This document shows, one piece after another, positions 8,949-18,010 of a stretch of 64,000 bases of DNA. The notes under the pieces were generated by a model that was not told the DNA's origin, ran no database searches, and was given only the letters and a program-made list of their open reading frames with translations. Source of the DNA: Veronia pacifica (GTDB taxonomy: Bacteria; Pseudomonadota; Gammaproteobacteria; Enterobacterales; Vibrionaceae); the NCBI RefSeq assembly GCF_001707825.1, contig NZ_LYBM01000030.1, positions 1-64,000 of the forward strand, given 5' to 3'. A program made the position numbers and the translations under genes. Positions within the stretch are counted from its first letter, which is position 1, and each line of letters starts with the position of its first letter.

Positions 8949-10550
8949 ATGAGTGTCAAAGAAGAGTTAATTGAAATCTTTAAATCACGTTCTGGGGGGC
9001 CATTTTTATTTTTGGGGAGTGGGTTTTCCAGAAGATATTTAAATTTAGAGGACTGGAACGGCCTCCTCACAAGATTCACCAAAGGGGAGGGAATGAAACG
9101 TTTTGGATTTTATTTGAGTCAATCAAATGGTTCTATGCCAGATGCTGCGACGCGGCTGGCAGAAGATTTTAATGATTATTGGTGGGGCGCTTCTGAGTAT
9201 GCTGAAAGCGTTGCAAGACATCATCAAGACGTAAAATCACAAGATTTTGCTCTAAGGCTAGAAGTATCAAATTACCTGAGAAGTTATCAAACTGAAAAGA
9301 TATTGTCAGGCGTTGAATATAAAGAAGAAGTTGAGCTGTTAACAAAACTCAATGTGGATGGTGTAATAACCACTAACTGGGATAATTTTTTAGAGAATAT
9401 CTTTCCTGACTACACAGTCTACACCGGACAGGCTGATTTGTTATTTTCGAATTCGCAAGAAATAGCGGAAATTTACAAAATACATGGGTGTATAAAAGAT
9501 CCTTATTCACTTGTTCTAACGGGTGAAGACTATAAAGACTTTAATGATAAAAATACATACCTAGCCGCAAAATTAATAACTCTATTCGTAGAGCACCCAA
9601 TTGTTTTTATTGGATACTCAATTGCTGATCCAAACATTAAATCTATTCTTAAATCAATTTCTCAATGCATAGGGAAAGAGAATATTGAGAAGCTAAGGCA
9701 AAACCTAATTTTTATCGACTGGTCGCCAACTCCTATTGAAGCTTCAATTTCACATACATACCAAACGGTCGAAGGAGTCCAAATACCTTTTACTTTAATT
9801 CAAGCAAATGATTTTATTGAGATTTATGAGGCTATTTATGAAACGAAACGTAAAATACCAGCGAGAGTTTTGAGGCATTGCAAAGAGCAGTTTTATACTT
9901 TTGTCCAGTCTTCAACACCTGAGAAAAACATATGTGTTATTGATATGGATGACATTGATAATCACACTGATATTGAGTTTGTAGTGGGTGTTGGTGTAGC
10001 TGAAAAAGCGGCAAGCTTTAGTACAACAGGTTACAGATCGATCAGTGTTTATCATTTGTTCGATGATATCCTGCTTGATAACCAAGAACTAGACCCGGAG
10101 TCAGTGCTACTTGACAGTGTGCCAAGTCTTTCAATTTTATCGCCGAATGTCCCGATATATAAATACCTGAAAAGTATGTCAATCAATGACGAGGACTCCT
10201 TCTCGAACTATATCTCCGATTGTAAGGGGGCCGGTAGACATCCTGAATCTATAATTCAGCTTCATGAGAATAATCTTTTTCACGTATCTGAAAAAAGTTA
10301 TTACAACAAAGCATATAAACAAAAATATTCTTACCACAGCCTAACTGATCTTCTTGGCTCATTGAAAACAAACAGCATACCTCACTTTCTCAATTGTTTA
10401 CCTGAGGAAAAATTACGTGAAGAGGTCGATGTTTTAAGAGAGTATTTGATAGCCCACATAGACCATACAGATAGTATTGTGTCTAAAAGTGCGTCATCAC
10501 AGTACCGAAAGCTTATATGTAAGTTAGATTACATAGAGAATGGTTTCTAA
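8949..10550 (+). CDS. SIR2-like NAD-binding protein, candidate anti-phage NADase
   Basis: A 533-residue protein whose first about 240 residues match the SIR2-like (SIR2_2-type) family. Visible motifs are FLGSGFSRR (21-29, NAD-binding loop), TTNWDNFLE (141-149, with N143 and D145), KIHGCI (177-182, with H179 at the catalytic His position) and FIGYSIADPNI (220-230). No zinc-binding Cys pairs are seen, unlike true deacylases. Related SIR2-like domains in bacterial defence proteins destroy NAD on phage infection, so an abortive-infection role is likely but inferred. The C-terminal about 290 residues are unrecognised and may sense the trigger. The start has no clear Shine-Dalgarno sequence. The gene is flanked by terminators on both sides, so it is a single transcription unit. 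Confidence 0.75.
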   Translation: MSVKEELIEIFKSRSGGPFLFLGSGFSRRYLNLEDWNGLLTRFTKGEGMKRFGFYLSQSNGSMPDAATRLAEDFNDYWWGASEYAESVARHHQDVKSQDFALRLEVSNYLRSYQTEKILSGVEYKEEVELLTKLNVDGVITTNWDNFLENIFPDYTVYTGQADLLFSNSQEIAEIYKIHGCIKDPYSLVLTGEDYKDFNDKNTYLAAKLITLFVEHPIVFIGYSIADPNIKSILKSISQCIGKENIEKLRQNLIFIDWSPTPIEASISHTYQTVEGVQIPFTLIQANDFIEIYEAIYETKRKIPARVLRHCKEQFYTFVQSSTPEKNICVIDMDDIDNHTDIEFVVGVGVAEKAASFSTTGYRSISVYHLFDDILLDNQELDPESVLLDSVPSLSILSPNVPIYKYLKSMSINDEDSFSNYISDCKGAGRHPESIIQLHENNLFHVSEKSYYNKAYKQKYSYHSLTDLLGSLKTNSIPHFLNCLPEEKLREEVDVLREYLIAHIDHTDSIVSKSASSQYRKLICKLDYIENGF

Positions 10551-10573
10551 GCCCGTGACTGCGGGCTTTTTTA
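10549..10573 (+). terminator. rho-independent terminator of the SIR2-like gene
   Basis: AGCCCG / CGGGCT stem around a short loop, followed by a run of six or more T. It begins at the SIR2-like stop codon. Read on the other strand it also has a T-run and could end the leftward phage remnant. Confidence 0.85.
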
Positions 10574-10576
10574 TGC

Positions 10577-10973
10577 TCAGCGTTTGCCGCGCTGGGCGGT
10601 CGGGATCCAAGGCGCGGGCGCTTTACGGCGTCCGTTGCCTCTGTGCGGTAACACATGCTCACGGGGTGGTTTGACGGGCGCATTCAACAGGCTACCGTGT
10701 TTGGCTTTCAACGCTTCATATTCTGCGCGCCACAGCGGGAAACCCTCCAAATCCTTCGGGTTGAAGATATGGCCCTCGGGGGTAATGAGAAAGCCTCGAA
10801 CTTCATCGACCTTGAATCCTTGTCAGCGCCAGTCGTTCGGCAGGTAGTCGCGGGCCTTAATCAAAAGCAGCATTTCAGCCATCGGGTTGACGGTGACTGA
10901 GCCTTTGAGCCAACGCTTGACGGTAATCGGTCGCACATGAAAAATAGGCCGCGCCGGTATTTAAAGAACTCAT
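10577..10973 (-). pseudogene. decayed phage DUF3653-type gene
   Basis: The reverse strand encodes a recognisable phage protein of the DUF3653 type, interrupted twice. From ATG at 10973 the frame reads MSSLNTGAAYF, then a run of five T where four would keep frame (near 10950) shifts it. The next frame gives HVRPITVKRWLKGS and a TGA stands where a Trp (TGG) is expected in NDWR-x-QGF (near 10826). It continues through GFLITPEGHIFNPKDLEGF to a basic tail rich in Pro and Arg and a stop at 10577. Total length is 397 bases, exactly one more than 132 codons, in agreement with one inserted base. DUF3653 proteins are typical of filamentous vibriophages. The remnant is more GC-rich than its neighbours. 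Confidence 0.7.
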
Positions 10974-11461
10974 AGATTACGAATACATGGATTCAAAACT
11001 TCCATCAGAGAGATAAGTAGAGTTCTTGTGATGACTTAGTTTTGGAATCGTCCGGTCAGTAAAATGTGGAAAGTGATTGGTATGTGTCTGTTAAAAAGCG
11101 GAGATTCTTGCTGGGACTCAGGTAATGTTGATTGAGAGATTTGCTGAGATAGGAATTTAAGAAGTTCAAAGGTTATAAAACACAAGGTGCGCACAAGGAC
11201 ATCCAGGACTGAAGATTAGGAGTAAACGCCTTGAAATAGCGGTGATTTTTGCCAGAATTCCCATTATACTTTAGTTCGCTTTATGTATATTATGTTAAAT
11301 ATGATCCCATGTTGTTTCATCACCTAATACCACTCTCTCCTCCTTTATAGATGTTGTTGAACATAATCTATTTACCATAAAGTATATAATAACCAGTATG
11401 TTAATCAGAGATTCACACCTGAATTATTATATTTTCAGCTATTGTTGATAGCTGCTTATTA
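10974..11461. other. intergenic region, no gene seen
   Basis: 488 bases between the phage remnant and the small peptide gene. Both strands have frequent stops. No repeats, tRNA or hairpins with T-tracts were noticed. It may contain further phage-derived DNA too decayed to recognise. Confidence 0.4.
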
Positions 11462-11668
11462 TCAGAGAAAGATCTTAGCGAGTACTCCCATGAGTTTAAT
11501 GAAGCCATCAATTACTTTCAGAAATGTGCTGAAATTGAGTGAGTTAAGAATGCCCTGAAAGAGATCAAACATGTTGGAAAAGATATCGGCATTTCCTCCC
11601 TGAATCTCCCGCGCTTCATCCATGGTGATTACCTTTTTGTATTTTATCTCATGTTGTGTGATTTCCAT
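11462..11668 (-). CDS. small peptide with double-glycine leader, bacteriocin-like candidate
   Basis: A 68-residue frame with AAGG spaced seven bases before ATG. The N-terminus ends in ITMDEAREIQGG (GG at 24-25), which has the form of the double-glycine leaders cut by peptidase-containing ABC exporters: acidic and hydrophobic residues at the usual positions before GG. The remaining 43 residues, beginning NADIF, alternate Phe, Leu and Ile with polar residues and could form an amphipathic or membrane-active helix. No cysteine is present. A second ATG at residue 16 would give a shorter leader. No exporter or immunity gene was recognised nearby, so its role as a bacteriocin or signal is conjecture. 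Confidence 0.5.
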   Translation of the reverse strand: MEITQHEIKYKKVITMDEAREIQGGNADIFSNMFDLFQGILNSLNFSTFLKVIDGFIKLMGVLAKIFL

Positions 11669-12118
11669 TCACCTGCCTTTCAAAGATATTCACCTTTCCT
11701 TATATAAAGATAATCGCGGTGACGGAGTCGATATGCTCCAAGTTTAAGACTCTAAAACAACAAGTGCATCGAAAGTTTTTTTCTTACTCTAAATGGCAAA
11801 TAGTTATTCAACAGAATTTTCAGGGTTCAGTTTTGGCGTTTGTATAAAAATTTGTAGATAGCTTGCCCATTTTTGCTCATGAAGAAAAATGAATGTCGGC
11901 AAATTTAATACCAACATAGGGCTGAATTTTAATATTAACTAATATTCACTGTGCTGTGAGGTTGCCAGCCGTTCTATCCGTAATTGATGCCGACTTTAAT
12001 GAGATGATTATGATAATTGTGTGGGTTTTTGCTCGTAACATGAGATAAGTGTTGGCGAAAAATCTACGAGATACCGAGGCATAGGTTTTATTGACGCCTC
12101 GGTAAATGGTATTTACTT
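11669..12118. other. intergenic region with a hairpin near its right end
   Basis: 450 bases, upstream of the small peptide and downstream of the hybrid kinase. A perfect nine-base inverted repeat (TACCGAGGC / GCCTCGGTA, 12072-12104) lies just beyond the kinase stop and is listed separately. Nothing else was seen. Confidence 0.45.
12072..12104 (-). terminator. hairpin after the hybrid kinase, possible terminator
   Basis: Nine-base perfect stem with a 15-base loop, 15 bases past the kinase stop. The T-tract begins only about ten bases after the stem on the minus strand, so termination is uncertain. Confidence 0.45.
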
Positions 12119-14200
12119 CTACGCACTGACTGATACAGCTTTCAGCATTTGTTTTAGCATTGCAGACCGAACTGGCTTTGTAATAAATTCGTTCATACCT
12201 GCTTCAAGGCACTTAATTTTGTCTTCTTCCATTGCATTGGCAGTCAGGGCAATAATTGGAATGTTCACTCCCGCAGTTCTGAGCAATCGGGTCGCCTCTA
12301 TGCCGTCCAATTTTGGCATCGACATGTCCATCAAAATGAGATCGAAGGCGTCTTTCCTGTCTCGCTCAATCTCTTTAATCACCTCAATACCGTCACCGGC
12401 GACAACCACACTGTGCCCTGCCCGTTCCAGGATCAGCTTCACCACCATTTGATTCGCTTTGTTATCCTCAGCAACCAATATATGCATAGGAGGAACCGGC
12501 ATATCCTGGTCGTCGGCCGACAAGGCCTGATTTCTGGTTAATGGTTGAGTGATCGGTATTGAGACTTTAAAACGCGAACCTATGCTCGGTGTACTGACGC
12601 ACTCAATGGTGCCGTTCATCATTTCAATCAGCTTCTTGCAGATAGCAAGCCCAAGCCCCGTGCCACCATATCGTCGGGTGATACTGTTGTCGGCCTGCAT
12701 AAACGGAGAAAATATCGCTTTGATACCTTCTTGGGTGATTCCGATTCCGGTATCGCTGACACAAATAACCAGCTGGTCATTGTCGCGGGTTACGTTGATA
12801 TCAACCTTACCAAACTCGGTAAACTTGACTGCATTTCCGACCAGATTAAGTAAAATTTGGGTAAAACGATTCCCGTCCTGATACATAAGCTCAGGAACGG
12901 TCTCATCGATCAGCACATTCAGGGCAATACCCTTCTTGGTTGCTAATCCGAGAATTTGCTTGTAGACAATCGATACGCTGTCCCTCGGATTGATGTTTTC
13001 CGGGTGGAGCGAAAAGTTGTCTGATTCGATAAGTGATAAATCCAACACATCATTGATGATAGTCAGTAACAGCTGTGCGGATTTGTCCATCATTGAGACA
13101 TAGTCTGTCTGTTCTTTTTTAAGCCCTGTGTATTGAAGATTATCGATAAGCCCCAGCACAGCATTCAGTGGTGTGCGGATCTCATGACTCATCATCGCAA
13201 GAAAGCGGGATTTTGCCTCATTGGCTTCCTCTGCCTGCTTGCGGGCTGTCTGCAGTTCGGCCAGTTGCTGCTTTCTGTCTGTAATATCTTTTGCGGTACC
13301 GCGATAGCCAAGATAGTCGCCATGCTCAGAATAGACAGGTTGACCAGAAATACTCACCCAATGCACAGACCCTGCGTTTCCTATATGCGCTTCAAGGTCT
13401 GAAATATGCTCTCTTTTTTCGGTTATTGAGGCCAATAAAGCACGTAAGTCAGACTGGGCCTGAATCTCTTCCATAACCAAATTAGGTGCCATAGGCCGAA
13501 TTTTATCGGATGGCGATGAGAGATATGAGATGTTGTTATCTGTGTCTGTCTCCCAGAACCAGTCACTTGCTGTTTTCGCAAAGTCGCGGAATCGTTGTCG
13601 GCTCGCAGAGAGCTCACGGGTTTTTAAAGACACCAGACTTTTCAGCTTATCTCGGTAATCAATATCAATGATGGTTCTGACAATAAGCGGTCTGAAACGC
13701 TTGAGCACTTGCTTTGCTTTGATATCAAACCGGCCGCGATCAGAGGAAAACAGCATGAGCACGGATTCACTGCCATTGACGGTCAAGCCGGTGATGACAG
13801 CAGATTGATAGTGAATATGGCTTTCTTGGTAAAGATGATAGAACTCAGGAATACTCTCTGGTGAATAAAGCACAGCGGTATGACCGTTAATACAACGCAT
13901 AATGGTATTACCGTGACACCACTGAAATTTTTGCAATGCTTTTGATGTGGATACCAGACAGGTGAAAGGCTCTTCACTGAGCTGTGTTCTACTCAAAACT
14001 ACGGCATCATCAAACGCGATGTATCGCTTGATTACATCAAGTAACGTGTCGAAGATCTCTGCTTTGTTCGTCGCGCCAGACATAGCTGAAATGGCTGACA
14101 GTATGGCCTGATTTTCTTCGTGAAGACGTTGCTCGCGCTCTTCTACCCGATTAAGTTCAAAAAGGGTTTCCTGTAATTGCTCTGAAACCAGATCAGTCAT
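12119..14200 (-). CDS. hybrid sensor histidine kinase, VpsS/NahK-like
   Basis: A 693-residue soluble hybrid kinase. An N-terminal coiled segment and a GAF-like region (about 35-190) are followed by a PAS domain (about 203-310), HisKA with phospho-acceptor H339 in MMSHEIRTPLN, and HATPase with N456 (N box), DTGIG (483-487) and GGTGLGL (512-518). The C-terminal receiver (about 573-690) has acidic pair E578/D579, phospho-acceptor D625 and K675. No membrane segment is visible, so it relies on a partner for input. Its start overlaps the FIST gene by four bases. The pairing with a FIST protein next to ccoNOQP mirrors the Vibrio cholerae VpsV(NosP)-VpsS locus, where the kinase affects biofilm through the quorum-sensing phosphorelay; function here is inferred from that. 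Confidence 0.88.
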   Translation of the reverse strand: MTDLVSEQLQETLFELNRVEEREQRLHEENQAILSAISAMSGATNKAEIFDTLLDVIKRYIAFDDAVVLSRTQLSEEPFTCLVSTSKALQKFQWCHGNTIMRCINGHTAVLYSPESIPEFYHLYQESHIHYQSAVITGLTVNGSESVLMLFSSDRGRFDIKAKQVLKRFRPLIVRTIIDIDYRDKLKSLVSLKTRELSASRQRFRDFAKTASDWFWETDTDNNISYLSSPSDKIRPMAPNLVMEEIQAQSDLRALLASITEKREHISDLEAHIGNAGSVHWVSISGQPVYSEHGDYLGYRGTAKDITDRKQQLAELQTARKQAEEANEAKSRFLAMMSHEIRTPLNAVLGLIDNLQYTGLKKEQTDYVSMMDKSAQLLLTIINDVLDLSLIESDNFSLHPENINPRDSVSIVYKQILGLATKKGIALNVLIDETVPELMYQDGNRFTQILLNLVGNAVKFTEFGKVDINVTRDNDQLVICVSDTGIGITQEGIKAIFSPFMQADNSITRRYGGTGLGLAICKKLIEMMNGTIECVSTPSIGSRFKVSIPITQPLTRNQALSADDQDMPVPPMHILVAEDNKANQMVVKLILERAGHSVVVAGDGIEVIKEIERDRKDAFDLILMDMSMPKLDGIEATRLLRTAGVNIPIIALTANAMEEDKIKCLEAGMNEFITKPVRSAMLKQMLKAVSVSA

Positions 14201-15393
14201 ACTCGATCCTCATGGAAAACAACTGCGGAAATCATTAAGTTTCCGTGAGCAAGCTCGCCGCAAAGGAACTGTCCCTGTTCTCCAAAAGTGAATGCACAAG
14301 CAAAGGGGCTTCCTTTCATTGTCTTGTGCATTTGACTGGCAACCTCATGAAGCTGGTCTTTTATCAGCAACATGCAGCCAGCGCAATAAATTGCTAAGCC
14401 ACCGATAGGTTTAACATTATTTTCTTTATAGCCACATGCCGAACGCAACACCCGCCCTGCCCTGGTAACCAGCATTTGCCGGGTGCCAGACATCAGGTAG
14501 ACGGTTTCGCCCACATCAATGTTTGTAAACATCTCAATGCCGCCCCTTTCACTCACAGCAGATGGATGGCTTAGAGCAAAATATGGGATGCCGTGGATCG
14601 TTCCTGTTTGCCTTCCTAATGGAAAAAGAGTGGATTGTTTAAAAATACTTTCATCATGAATTTCTTTACGGGTGATTTCCCGATACCACTCACGATAAAC
14701 ATCTGCCGCTGGACGATGATCTAACTCGACCACTTCCCTGCCGTCTACTTTTGTTACTTTGGCTTCAAACCCTACGGTTGAAAATCCACTGTTAAAGGCA
14801 TAACTGGTTCTTACCGAGGGGTAAAAGACGGCAATTCCCAAGCCATTACAGGTTTCATGCTCATTATCAAAGACTGACCAATTCCCATCTAAATGATTGT
14901 CGGCAGCTGTACCACCAATAATGGGAACCGATACGCCAAGCTCTTCAACAATAGATTCGAGAATATCCTCTTCACATCCCGGAGTGGCGTGTAAAACAAT
15001 CAGCTCGGGCAGCTCTCCCGGACGGTCACTGTTTTCAATTGCCTGTATAAGAGCCGCTTTCGTCACCTCAGCGGCATCTGATTGTCCGTGACCAAAATGT
15101 AATACAGCAGAGCCGTACGCTCCCTCTGGGTCTTCTAATGCCCATACAGCAACTGTTTGGCCGTCAATGTAACCACTCTCTGTGATTAAGCCCTGACATG
15201 AAGAGCAACCAATTATTTGAGCATCGGGATAGCACATTCCAAGTTGTTGACGAATCACAACTATGTCTGTCTCTTCGGTATGATACACCACTAACAGAGA
15301 TGGCGAGACAATGGTTTCACACAAGCTCTCTACAATTCTGCTGACGGCTGTCCGACTGCATTTGTCTGACGAAAAAGCGGTGGCTATCTTCAT
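14197..15393 (-). CDS. nosP: FIST-domain sensor, NosP/VpsV-like
   Basis: A protein of 398 residues if it starts at the ATG at 15393, which opens MKIATAFSSD as is usual for FIST proteins. An open frame extends to a GTG at 15552, adding a hydrophobic 53 residues without a good ribosome-binding site; I consider that extension spurious. FIST_N covers about the first 200 residues (including IIGCSSCQGLIT and VPIIGGTAADNH), FIST_C the rest (with GSAVCH-like CGYKEN and FGEQGQF segments). NosP family members bind haem and sense nitric oxide, controlling a co-transcribed kinase. The four-base overlap with the kinase downstream supports the pairing. Haem ligation cannot be judged by eye. Confidence 0.78.
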   Translation of the reverse strand: MKIATAFSSDKCSRTAVSRIVESLCETIVSPSLLVVYHTEETDIVVIRQQLGMCYPDAQIIGCSSCQGLITESGYIDGQTVAVWALEDPEGAYGSAVLHFGHGQSDAAEVTKAALIQAIENSDRPGELPELIVLHATPGCEEDILESIVEELGVSVPIIGGTAADNHLDGNWSVFDNEHETCNGLGIAVFYPSVRTSYAFNSGFSTVGFEAKVTKVDGREVVELDHRPAADVYREWYREITRKEIHDESIFKQSTLFPLGRQTGTIHGIPYFALSHPSAVSERGGIEMFTNIDVGETVYLMSGTRQMLVTRAGRVLRSACGYKENNVKPIGGLAIYCAGCMLLIKDQLHEVASQMHKTMKGSPFACAFTFGEQGQFLCGELAHGNLMISAVVFHEDRV

Positions 15394-15801
15394 GAGGCTT
15401 GGTGTCCTGTTTTTCAAATAGTGGCTGATGACGAGTGTCATCGGTATCAAGGCGAGCAGGCTACCTTTTTGTCTCAAAACTGGGCAGAATGGCAAGTAAA
15501 TAAAGGGAATGGCTCCAATTAAAGTGACGATGATCACGCTAATTTTTATCACTCTTAATTTATATGCAACAAAGCTCTTATTCTAATTATTTTCTTAATT
15601 GAATGCTTTTATTAATTAATCATCAGAAAAACATATTAAAAAATCACTTCACTTCAATATTTAAAAAATAAAATAAAACAATAATTAAACATATTATTAA
15701 CAATAATAAAACATATTTATATGAGGGTATAATGAGTTGAATTATGCATATTTAATTCAACTGTACTTTAGTATTATTTTTATCTTTTTTTCATTTTTAG
15801 T

Positions 15802-15820
15802 AATGAGATTTATTCTCAAT
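15802..15820. promoter_or_regulatory. possible Fur-box-like palindrome
   Basis: AATGAGATTTATTCTCAAT is a near-perfect 19-base palindrome and agrees with the consensus AATGANAATNATTNTCATT except at two positions. It lies about 400 bases upstream of the FIST start on the minus strand. In DNA this AT-rich, chance similarity is a real possibility. Confidence 0.3.
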
Positions 15821-15831
15821 TGAGCCTTTTT

Positions 15832-15879
15832 AAAATAAAAAATGGCAACCGAAATTTGAAAAAAATCCACCGTTGCCAT
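15832..15879 (-). terminator. rho-independent terminator of the 15897 gene
   Basis: Eight-base stem ATGGCAAC / GTTGCCAT with a 22-base loop, followed on the minus strand by a T-rich tract. It starts 18 bases beyond the stop codon. Confidence 0.65.
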
Positions 15880-15896
15880 ATCTATTATTTTTGCAC

Positions 15897-16307
15897 TTAA
15901 AATGCCACTTTCACTTGATCTTCATTAAGGAAAACAATCGCGCGTTCTGGCTTTTCATTCACATCCAAATTAGATGTGGGCACAGTGTACACATACTTAT
16001 CATCCGTGTTTCCATCTACTGATTCAGCTTCTATTTTTTTGTTTTTATTAATGTAAAACAACACCTTGGTTGGCTTCTCCATAGATGTGACGGTCAATGA
16101 GAAATCATCTGAAGAATTTGCTCCAACACGGATTGAGACAGGGCCAGAAACGGCTTTAATATCGCATTGGTTATTATGTAAGACGCATGTTTTAGCGGAG
16201 ATGCTGGTATCGTGATTGAAGGTTCTCCAGAAGAAAGCAGTGATAAGCAGACTCATCATGAAGAGTATTTGGAGAAGTCTAGCGCGGGTCAGTTTTTCAG
16301 CTGCCAT
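15897..16307 (-). CDS. hypothetical membrane-anchored periplasmic protein
   Basis: A 136-residue protein with one N-terminal hydrophobic segment (about 10-27) that looks like an uncleaved anchor, then a mainly beta, polar domain. Two cysteines (CVLHNNQC) just after the anchor could form a disulphide. No family is recognised. It is divergent from ccoN with about 260 bases between the starts; a small uncharacterised gene at this position is common in vibrios. A role linked to the oxidase is possible but unsupported. Confidence 0.6.
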   Translation of the reverse strand: MAAEKLTRARLLQILFMMSLLITAFFWRTFNHDTSISAKTCVLHNNQCDIKAVSGPVSIRVGANSSDDFSLTVTSMEKPTKVLFYINKNKKIEAESVDGNTDDKYVYTVPTSNLDVNEKPERAIVFLNEDQVKVAF

Positions 16308-16512
16308 AATAATATTGGTCCGTGTGTATTAGTTCAAAGTTTTTATATAAATATACATTGGTACAAATCACCATTTTGGGTGAATCTGTATTTAGTTTGT
16401 TAACTGCAGTATCATCGGAGGTGAAAAATGCCACCTTTAGATAAAAATAGCAATGGAATGCGAACTTTAGTCTTACGTCACACTTCTGCATTCAACGCAT
16501 AGAGTGGCATAT

Positions 16513-16527
16513 TGACCCTTTTGGTCA
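16513..16527. promoter_or_regulatory. palindrome upstream of ccoN
   Basis: TGACC-N5-GGTCA, a perfect inverted repeat 44 bases before the ccoN ATG. It does not match the FNR consensus TTGAT-N4-ATCAA well, although the left part (TTGAC) is similar. It may be an operator for the oxidase operon. Confidence 0.3.
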
Positions 16528-16570
16528 CATTTAACTGCGAGTGAAGTCATCAAAATGTGGAAGCATGCAA

Positions 16571-17998
16571 ATGAACCAAGAAAAGCAACTTGAATCCGGC
16601 TACAACTATCGTGTAGTCCGGCAGTTCACTTTGGTAACGATTCTTTGGGGCATAGTCGGCATGGCTGTCGGTGTGTTAATTGCCGCTCAGTTGGTCTGGC
16701 CCTCTTTGAACTTCGACACCCCATATCTTACCTATAGCCGATTACGCCCACTGCATACTAATGCGGTTATCTTTGCGTTTGGCACGAGTGCATTGTTCGC
16801 GACCTCTTATTACGTGGTCCAGCGAACCTGTCAAACAAGACTCTTTGGAGGAAAACTGGCTGAGTTCACCTTTTGGGGTTGGCAAGCAGTTATCCTATCT
16901 GCCGCTATTTCGCTACCACTCGGATACACAACCAGCAAGGAATATGCTGAGTTGGAGTGGCCCATTGATATCGCGATTGCGATTGTCTGGGTGTCGTATG
17001 CGGTAGTTTTTTTCGGTACATTAGTAAAAAGAAAAACCTCACACATCTATGTGGCGAACTGGTTTTTCGGTGCCTTTATCCTGACCGTCGCTGTACTTCA
17101 CATCGTGAATAGTATGGCTATCCCTGTTTCGGGCATGAAGTCATATTCAATATACTCAGGTGCTGTCGATGCCATGATTCAGTGGTGGTACGGACATAAT
17201 GCAGTCGGTTTTCTGCTGACTGCAGGGTTCCTGGGAATGATGTACTATTTCGTGCCCAAGCAAGCTGGACGCCCCGTTTATTCTTACCGCCTTTCTATTG
17301 TCCACTTCTGGGCCCTGATATCTCTGTACATCTGGGCTGGCCCGCATCATCTTCATTACACTGCGTTACCAGACTGGGCGCAGTCGCTGGGTATGGTGAT
17401 GTCAATTATTCTGTTTGCGCCCTCATGGGGTGGCATGATTAACGGCATCATGACCTTATCTGGTGCGTGGCATAAGCTGCGTTACGATCCGATCCTTCGA
17501 TTCTTGATTGTTTCCTTATCGTTTTATGGGATGTCGACGTTTGAAGGCCCTATGATGGCAATCAAATCGGTCAATGCCCTCTCCCACTATACAGACTGGA
17601 CCATTGGTCATGTTCACTCTGGCGCGCTGGGCTGGGTAGCCATGGTCTCTATTGGTGCTGTTTATCATCTGGTGCCCAAGCTGTTCGGTCAGGAACGGAT
17701 GTATTCAATCAGCCTTATAAATACCCACTTCTGGTTAGCAACTGTGGGTGTTGTGCTTTATATCGTTGCGATGTGGATTTCAGGAGTGATGCAGGGACTA
17801 ATGTGGAGTGCTGTAAATGCTGATGGCACGCTGCAATACAGTTTTGTTCAGTCACTTCAGGCCTCATACCCCTTCTACTTTGTACGCTTCGTTGGAGGTG
17901 CCATTTATCTATCTGGCATGCTCCTCATGGCCTATAACGCTTATAAGACGATCATGGCACCCAAAGCCAGTCTTAAAGCCATAGAACAAGTTGCATAG
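16571..17998 (+). CDS. ccoN: cbb3-type cytochrome c oxidase subunit I
   Basis: Catalytic subunit of the high-affinity cbb3 terminal oxidase in the inner membrane, reducing oxygen to water with haem b, haem b3 and CuB. The 475-residue sequence has about twelve membrane segments and family segments such as [44 protein letters not shown] and [15 protein letters not shown], whose His residues ligate the metal centres. I chose the ATG at 16571 (MNQEK) because GGAAG is spaced seven bases from it and relatives start there; ATG 16565 or GTG 16541 would add 2 or 10 residues. First gene of ccoNOQP. Confidence 0.95.
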   Translation: MNQEKQLESGYNYRVVRQFTLVTILWGIVGMAVGVLIAAQLVWPSLNFDTPYLTYSRLRPLHTNAVIFAFGTSALFATSYYVVQRTCQTRLFGGKLAEFTFWGWQAVILSAAISLPLGYTTSKEYAELEWPIDIAIAIVWVSYAVVFFGTLVKRKTSHIYVANWFFGAFILTVAVLHIVNSMAIPVSGMKSYSIYSGAVDAMIQWWYGHNAVGFLLTAGFLGMMYYFVPKQAGRPVYSYRLSIVHFWALISLYIWAGPHHLHYTALPDWAQSLGMVMSIILFAPSWGGMINGIMTLSGAWHKLRYDPILRFLIVSLSFYGMSTFEGPMMAIKSVNALSHYTDWTIGHVHSGALGWVAMVSIGAVYHLVPKLFGQERMYSISLINTHFWLATVGVVLYIVAMWISGVMQGLMWSAVNADGTLQYSFVQSLQASYPFYFVRFVGGAIYLSGMLLMAYNAYKTIMAPKASLKAIEQVA

Positions 17999-18010
17999 GG
18001 AGGCATGAAA

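Larger units (their letters stand above)
15553..15896. other. very AT-rich intergenic region
   Basis: About 340 bases of low-complexity A/T DNA upstream of the FIST gene. It holds the terminator of the 15897 gene and a Fur-like palindrome, both listed. It is the only space for the promoter of the FIST-kinase operon. Confidence 0.5.

Noticed and set aside
10584-10900. Two rightward frames of about 80 residues
   Set aside because: They are the antisense shadow of the decayed DUF3653 gene, whose reverse translation is clearly protein-like.
14197-15552. Longer FIST frame with a GTG start
   Set aside because: The extra 53 residues are hydrophobic, lack a ribosome-binding site and are not part of FIST proteins.
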